A DNA stretch of 64,000 nt from Lineus longissimus (Eukaryota > Nemertea > Pilidiophora > Heteronemertea > Lineidae). The stretch spans positions 12,526,001 through 12,590,000 of the forward strand of contig NC_088316.1 in the NCBI RefSeq assembly GCF_910592395.1, read 5' to 3'. Positions 57,971 through 64,000 of the stretch are shown here, piece after piece. Under the pieces are notes generated by a model. The model was not told the DNA's origin. It did not search any database and saw only the letters and a list, made by a program, of their open reading frames with translations. A program made the position numbers and the translations under genes. How positions within the stretch are numbered: the first letter of the stretch is position 1; each line of letters opens with the position of its first letter.

Positions 57971-58193
57971 TGTGACCCGCTCTACCAAAACTGGGCGCTT
58001 GTCGCATCTGAACTTGACAGGTTGATACGGACTTGTTGTTCATTTCCCTATTGTAGACCTTTTGTGAAATGTGACCAAATCAGTTTGTAATAGATTTCAC
58101 AAAAGGTCTACAATAGGGAAATGAACAACAAGTCCGTATCAACCTGTCGAGTTCAGATGCGACAAGCGCCTAGTTTTGGTAGAGCGAGTCACA
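57971..58193. repeat. family E near-perfect foldback (~223 bp)
   Basis: The ends are TGTGACCCGCTCTACC and GGTAGAGCGAGTCACA. The arms mirror each other almost base for base, including CCCTATTGTAGACCTTTTGT / ACAAAAGGTCTACAATAGGG. It is the best-preserved copy. Confidence 0.92.
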
Positions 58194-60111
58194 TTTATAC
58201 AATACATGACATCGACACACAGAAACATGCATTTGAATGGAAAACCAACTTACTATACATGAGTTTTTAACTTCTCTTTCAAATCCAGAAATGTCCTTGA
58301 TAATGATAGTCCTGGTCTATCAATTTAGAAATATTACAAAAGAGGTCAGCCATATAATTTCCAAACTATAAGCTTTCTATCCACCTAATCCGACTTTTCC
58401 ATGACTTTGTAAAGGTAATTTGTTAAAAGATAACTTAAATTAGGCTACTTGTGGCAATTAAATGTTCAATACTTGTTGGCTATTTCATGAAATATCATCA
58501 CACTTTAAATTGGAAATAATGCGACCTATTATCACAATATCCTTGAAGAGAAATATTCCACACGTCAAATCATTCAAAACTAAATCCATATCCCCAATCA
58601 GAGCTTTGGTAACAAAACCGTGAAACCTAACAGATGGTTTTTAAAAGATTATCGTGTTTTTCTCGATCTGTCCTAAGAATTTTCCAATCATCTGGACACA
58701 TCTGATAACTCAATGGTTACGAATTTTAAAAATCCAACTAGAAATATTAGAATTTGAACCAACAATGATTCGGAAATTTTACAGAACTAACAACACACCG
58801 ATGTCCGAAGCTGAACTCCTCGAATAAAGGGACAGAGTATCCTGATTTTCTGAATGAAAGAGCAACAGAGGGTCCCGAAGGGCAACAGGGACCTTGAAGG
58901 ACACCCTCACAAAGGAGGCATCAGCCCAATGTTTGGCGGAGATGGTCCTTTTATTGCTTCCGGTCATTAACCCCTCGTTTTCACTCAGCGGAGATGATGG
59001 ATTGTCTGAAGCGGGAGTGCCATCCTGGATGAGGTGAAAAATCATTAGGGAAGGATTTGACAATCATAGGCCGTGGACTCAACCTTTTGCCAAAGTTGGA
59101 ACCAAGAGGCCAATAAATCCAATTGGAACATAACCGTAGTGGCACGCATAAACGCATAACCCGCCTTGGAGGAGGAATACTCCCTGGAGAAAATCAACTC
59201 CAAGCTGAGCGAACGCTGAAGAAGACAGAAGAACCAGCCAGGGCCCCCTTTTCCTTCCCCTCAAAACTTACGTCTTCACTAACAATACCTCAAAATAACA
59301 TGTTTTTAAATTCATTCAAACTGCACTCACAATTTTCCCCAGGCTTCTGCAACATCATGCAACTTTTTACGATGATTATTGTATATCAACACAAAACACT
59401 CACTCACCCAAAAAATGGATGAATAAAACTGAATTTAAAGCTTTCATTTCGTCAAAGATACCTGTCTGGTCCTATTTACCTTAAAGGGAATTTCGCACAG
59501 TCTTAAACGTTGATCAGCTAGATTTGGCCTGATGAACATGTTGACAACACATCCTGATCCTGCAGAAGGGTTCAATTCAGAAACTCGGCATGACTTGATA
59601 ATGCATCAATTGCTTTAATTGATACTGAACGAGACACGAGGGGAGGGGGTGCATAGATGTAGTATTGTTGTGCGAAATTCGCTTTAAATTCTGCACATTT
59701 TGACAATTGATTGGTTTAAGCGTCACTAGCATTGAGGTGAATTCAATGGTTTGAACAAATATTACGTTAAGGGTGATTTAAGGAATTTGGCGCACAGGTG
59801 CTACTGTTCACTGACTATTTCAAATGTGGTGAATCCCCAAACACAATCATGTCGAATATGCCACATGTTTCGTAACACGGTCTTGTAGGTGTACGAAGGT
59901 GCAGGTGATTTGAATCCCTTAAAAATTTACGGGAACCTAGGTTTAACATGAAAGGGTTAAAATGATATATTTATTTGAACAAGAATACCCAATGAACTAT
60001 ACCTGTCTTAATGTTTCTTTAACCAAACAAATACAACGACACCTGGGTTTGATTATTTTTCTTCTGTCTTGCCATAAAAAATCCAAGAGTCTTTTTCATG
60101 TAGCTGATATA
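58194..60111. other. upstream region; one doubtful minus-strand frame
   Basis: On the minus strand, CACCTCATCCAG ending near 59021 precedes an open frame (GTPASDNPSSPLSENEG...) to a stop near 58779. It has no clear donor and no partner exon. A short dispersed word at 59.2 kb is shared with 8.3, 23.1 and 27.8 kb. The rest is spacer. Confidence 0.3.
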
Positions 60112-60503
60112 ATCCGCACGTGCACCACCTGAAAATGGACCACCAATCTTGGTTTGCGAACCAATGCCGCACTATCGAAAATCCACCAAGCGCGTACACC
60201 AGCGCTGCAGCTAGTTATAAAATCCGGCTACAGATGGCGCGCAAACAATAAGCAGAAAGCGCCATTTCGAAACGCCGCCTGGAGCCGAACCATCTAACTA
60301 GCTAATTGCCGATCCATTTGCGCGTACACCACGACAAAGCCGAGCTTTTAACAAGCCGGGCGAATTTGGACCATGAAGCTTGGTGGGACAAATTCGCCCG
60401 GCAATTTGTAATATCGGCAATGGATTGCCGAACCAGTTTGTCGCGGCAATGTGGTGGTGTACGTGCAATTGGTCCACCAATATTTCGTGGTGTAAGCGCA
60501 GCT
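60112..60503. repeat. family F inverted-repeat element, copy 2 (~392 bp)
   Basis: It is collinear with 11648-12042 in the same orientation: CCGCACGTGCACCACCTG, AGCGCTGCAGCTAGTTATAA, CAGATGGCGCGCAAACAATA, AAATTCGCCCGGCAATTTGT and the end TTTCGTGGTGTAAGCGCAGC. Differences are few point changes and a 2-3-bp insertion (ATATCGGCAATGG against ACTGGCAATGG). Confidence 0.85.
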
Positions 60504-62639
60504 ATTGTTAGAAAGGCTTTTCACTTTTAACCACTATTCCCAAGTTACATACCACAACACCTATTTACGGGCTACTACTGCAAATGAAAAAACAATAGCT
60601 TGTCATGCCATCAATTCTCCCTAAAAATTCTTTCTTTCATGGCATATCCCATCTTGACCACCTGCAAGGTTTTTGCATCTCATCAAGATAAACCTCAGCT
60701 ATATTTAAAGGGAGTACAAACCACTGTGAGTTTCAGGACGGGCATATCCCTAATCCGCCGAAGATAAAGGGTTAATGGCCAAATCAGCTTTAAAACATAA
60801 ACATTGGCCAAGTGCCTAAGAAAATTCAATCGCCTTTCTATTCATTATTTAAAGACCCAGAAAGCCCTAAAGGCCTAATCGCCTTGATCAAACATGTGTA
60901 GATATACAATTTTCAATTAAAACCCCTGATTTAGATTCTTATTTGATAGCGGATTGTGACCGCAGGGAGAACCAGGCCTGGCAGTTCTCAGGAATGTTAA
61001 GACCTTTCCTTGACACCGTTCTTCAGGGGCCTTTGAAATGAATGTGCGAATTAACCTCATAAGGCCATGGTATGGGTGGACAATCGCCAATAAATTCCAT
61101 TTCAAAGCGCACTCATACACGACTTGAAATACTGCATCAGGTACTCAAGTTGACACTTTCTAATGGCAGTTGTGAACTAGAGGCGGTTGAAAGATCACGG
61201 CTCAAACCAGATCTCAATCTCAATACTGATCAGATCTAGGATGTTGTGGTGTGCTTGTGTCAAGTTCTCTGACTTGTGACTGCTGGAATGACAACTTAGG
61301 AGATTATTTTGGCCGACTATACAAAGAAGTCCAGTTTTATATATCTAAAGCTTTGAAGATAATTTCTTAATTCCTTTTATTGCTGGTGGGTTACAGTCCA
61401 AATCCCTAAATATGCATCAATGGCGTGTCATTGGCTACCCAGTGCGTAGGTCACGCGTAATATATGCGATACACAGAGGGATAAGCGCATCACTGATTAA
61501 GACTGTATTCTGTGACAGGTCTGCAATGATGGAGCAGCTGATTTTGAAGTGTGCACCATTTTTGACAGCACTGGAGACAAGTAATTTTTATTCCCCACAA
61601 CACAAAGATGATGTCATGCGTGTGCCGTGGATTGGCTTTGTCAAAAAAGGGCCCCTCTGGAGCCTCCTGTGGGAAGGGAAATGGCATCATGCCACGGAGT
61701 CTGCCATAATGGAGCCCATTGAAGGGGACAGAGGGATTATATTGCTGCTAAGATCTTCTCCAATCAGGGGTAGACCCTGAAAGAGGTATCCTCAAGACCC
61801 TTTGTCAGGGGTCTAATTGGGGATGAAAAGGGACAATAAAGGGGAAGGATGTAAGGATCTGATATTCAGGGAGTGGCCCTTTTTATAGTCAAGGGGTTTA
61901 ACTGCATTATCATTTATCACTTTTGAAATTGGTGTGCAGATTATTAATGGGGTCAAGGGCAGTCATGCAAGTTCAATCTCGTGCAAATCCGGTAAATGGA
62001 TTGACGAGCTGGTAAGTTGGGCTGGTTTGATGTCCAACAATGCATAGTAGAAGCGACTGTCATCATGACTTTTGAACCCACAAACCCACGTTACTTCCAA
62101 ATTGATGTTGCACTCGTCATGTCCCCAGCAACAAGCATGTCTTTTCTGTTTTTCATGTTTTTTGTTCGCTTGTCAAATAAAACACTGTCATCATAAAAAC
62201 CTTCCTCAGTAAACAGGTAACGATCATCCTTTCATCATTTTTACTCGCCTGCTCTACACACACTATGTGAATGGGACATTCAGAATATCTGCTGGTCTCA
62301 TAATTCTAGTCAACTTCTTTTGTCAGGTTGGGCCATTTTTTTGTTAAAGTCAGATAAACCATACCATAACATGCCAAAAATCTGAAGAGGACAATGAGAC
62401 ACCTCAAAGGATGTCAAGAAATCAGATACTCCATTCACCCATTGTGGTATTTTTCTGGCCACTTGCAGTCATCAATGACCATTTGCCCTGATTTTATTTA
62501 TGTTCATCAAAATTCAATGCCTCTTGAAGTAAATCATAAGGAGAGCTGAGAGAAGTTCCATTCAACACTTTTACACTCCAATGAATAACCTACTGTGAAA
62601 AAATGGTTATACAGAATATTTTGTCGGAAGAATTGCAAC
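60504..62639. other. upstream region, no gene seen
   Basis: The 61412-61500 segment is a copy of the GCGTAATATATG repeat. A 122-codon plus-strand frame begins there, so its start is repeat-derived and it is not called. The rest is AT-rich spacer. Confidence 0.4.
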
Positions 62640-62822
62640 TACAGTAGAACCTCTCTATTAAGGACACCCTCGGGACTGACACGTGCTGTCCTTAATAGAG
62701 AGGTGTCCTGATAAGAGATGTCAAATTGAATGATAACAACCAATTTGGGATCAAAACTGTTGTGTCTAATAGAGAGGTTGTCCTTAATAGAGAGGTGTCC
62801 GTTAAGGGAGGGTTCCACTGTA
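62640..62822 (-). repeat. family A miniature element
   Basis: TA-CAGTAGAACCTCTCTATT at the left; GGGAGGGTTCCACTG-TA at the right; GGGACTGACACGTGCTGTCC and AACAACCAATTTGGGATC inside. Confidence 0.9.
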
Positions 62823-62861
62823 TATCAGCTCACTGGATTGATTGGCGATAGCAGCATGCTG

Positions 62862-63122
62862 CGGGCAGCGGTAGCGCAGTGGAAGAGAGTTGGCCTCATG
62901 ATCAGGAGGTCGTGGGTTCGACTCCCGGCCGAGTCACTGCTTAGTTTCCCTACTGGTCGAGTTCAAGTGAGCACCTTCTGGTTGCTCCTTGAAACCCCTG
63001 ATTGATATCTGTGGAGACCGGGATAATAATATGATATCCCAAAGCGCTTTGAGCGAGAACTATAGTGTCACGGAAGTGCGCTATATAAAAGACTCATTAT
63101 TATTATTATTATTATTGTTATA
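62862..63122 (+). repeat. SINE family H2, tRNA head to ATT tail
   Basis: The head CGGGCAGCGGTAGCGCAGTG (A-box) and GTGGGTTCGACTCCCGG (B-box) could fold as a tRNA with a CTCATGA anticodon loop. The body ends AAAGCGCTTTGAGCG and AAGTGCGCTATATAAA followed by (ATT)n. This 3' end is the kind shared with L2/CR1-type LINEs that mobilise such SINEs. Not a functional tRNA gene, because it is embedded in the element. Confidence 0.85.
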
Positions 63123-63439
63123 TTAGGGTTCATGCGAGAGAAAATTCAGCACCTGGTAGTACTAGGTACAGGCAAAGGGTTAATCTCAAAATTTCCCCCA
63201 GCCAGCCTGTTGCCAGACCATGACAAAGGAAACAATATTGACATGAATGCTCGAAAAACTTAAAATTGGTTTTAGAACTGGCAGCAACATTCCCCAATCA
63301 GTGATAATGTATTTGCTCAGATTTTGTCAAAGCTGAGCAGCTGCTACTTCACATACTCCTGATGAAAGATCAATTGCGCCAGCAAAGTTGCAATACAGTG
63401 TGTATGAAATGAATGATGGACTCGGTTAATACCAAAGGG
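63123..63439. other. spacer
   Basis: Nothing seen. Confidence 0.4.
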
Positions 63440-64000
63440 AAAATTGAGCAAGGATTTTGGCACCTACCCAAGGATGTTAGCACTTGAGCAGGGAAGTAGG
63501 CACCATAGCTAGGATGTTGGCACTTGAGCAGGGATGTTGGCACCTGAGCAGGGACTTCAGTGCCCGGGATGTTGGCACTTGACCACGGATGTTGGCACTT
63601 GAGCTTGGAAGTAGGCACCTGAGCTAGGATGTTGGCATTTGAGCAGGGATGTTGGCACCTGAGCAGGTATGTTGATACCTGAGCAGGGACGTTGGCACCT
63701 GAACAGGGATGTTGGCACTTGAGCCAGGATGTTGGCACTTGATCAGGGGTGTTGGCACTTGATCAGGGATGTTGGCACTTGATCAGGGGTGTTGGCACTT
63801 GATCAGGGATGTTGGCACTTGATCAGGGATGTTGGCACCTGAGCAGGGACTGTAGCGCCTGATCTTGGCATCTGAGCAGGGATTTTTCCAAAAGAGCACA
63901 AACATCGGCACCTGAGCACCTGACACTGGCACTTCAGCAGTGATATTGGCACCTTACATGTAGCTAGGACATCGGCACCTAAGCAGGGATATTGACACCC
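63440..64000. repeat. 20-bp minisatellite running off the window
   Basis: The unit is near GATGTTGGCACTTGAGCAGG, with TGAGC/TGATC and ACTT/ACCT variants. About 27 units are in view. Around 63740-63830 units pair as 40-bp dimers (GATCAGGGGTGTT / GATCAGGGATGTT). The array continues past the right edge. Confidence 0.9.

Noticed and set aside
58779-59063. 94-codon minus-strand frame after a CACCTCATCCAG acceptor
   Set aside because: No donor or partner exon was found and part of the neighbourhood is repeat. It is kept only as a note.
61412-61780. 122-codon plus-strand frame
   Set aside because: Its start lies in a dispersed repeat and it shows no domain or splice context.
62862-62937. Stand-alone tRNA gene
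   Set aside because: The tRNA-like sequence is the head of a SINE with its own body and ATT tail.

Overview
This is a 64-kb piece of animal nuclear DNA. It is AT-rich and dense in short non-autonomous transposons, tRNA-derived SINEs and minisatellites. It carries one split gene with GT-AG introns. There are no closely packed genes, operons, Shine-Dalgarno-type starts or CRISPR arrays, so it is not prokaryotic. The repeat mix (foldback elements, TA- and TTAA-flanked miniature elements, SINEs with a tRNA head and an ATT tail) suggests a marine invertebrate, possibly a lophotrochozoan or invertebrate deuterostome. The phylum is a guess.

The main gene runs on the minus strand from about 48.7 kb to 6.8 kb and probably continues leftward. 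Five coding exons fit together by splice site and phase: 48666-48607 (20 codons, start codon), 27623-27450 (58 codons), 16286-12312 (1325 codons, one giant exon), 7548-7512 (a 37-nt microexon) and 6901-6798. Together they give a 1450-residue partial protein. It is acidic and serine-rich, with a twice-repeated basic motif around K-R-S-A-P-P-S-L-L, an array of 8-residue units carrying R-R-x-S-like sites, and proline-rich stretches. I do not recognise the family. A separate Kozak-ATG exon at 31272-31162 ends in the same phase and could be an alternative first exon. The first coding exon opens with a splice acceptor and an in-frame stop, so at least one non-coding 5' exon lies further right. The 3' end was not found with confidence.

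Everything else is intron or flank. Intron 1 (21 kb), intron 2 (11 kb) and intron 3 (4.8 kb) are full of repeats. The main families are: (A) a ~180-bp TA-flanked element with CAGT ends and an internally iterated CTCTCTATTAAGGACA motif, 12 copies; (B) a ~230-bp dispersed element; (C) ~300-bp TTAA-flanked elements; (D) a ~230-bp element with ACTATAGGCAGG ends; (E) ~220-bp near-perfect foldbacks with TGTGAC ends; (F) a ~395-bp element in two copies; (G) a 1.03-kb TAA-flanked, Harbinger-like element; and (H) two SINE families. Minisatellites with periods of about 20, 21, 30, 36, 41, 50 (100-bp dimers), 52, 83, 103 and 160 bp occur throughout, and one 20-bp array runs off the right edge.

Two family A copies sit inside other elements (56.0 kb and 57.5 kb), which gives relative ages. 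Several foldbacks lie in introns and would form long hairpins in the pre-mRNA. I see no sign of an undescribed multi-gene system. The most notable items are the unrecognised gene with its giant exon, coding minisatellite and microexon, and the nested miniature elements.
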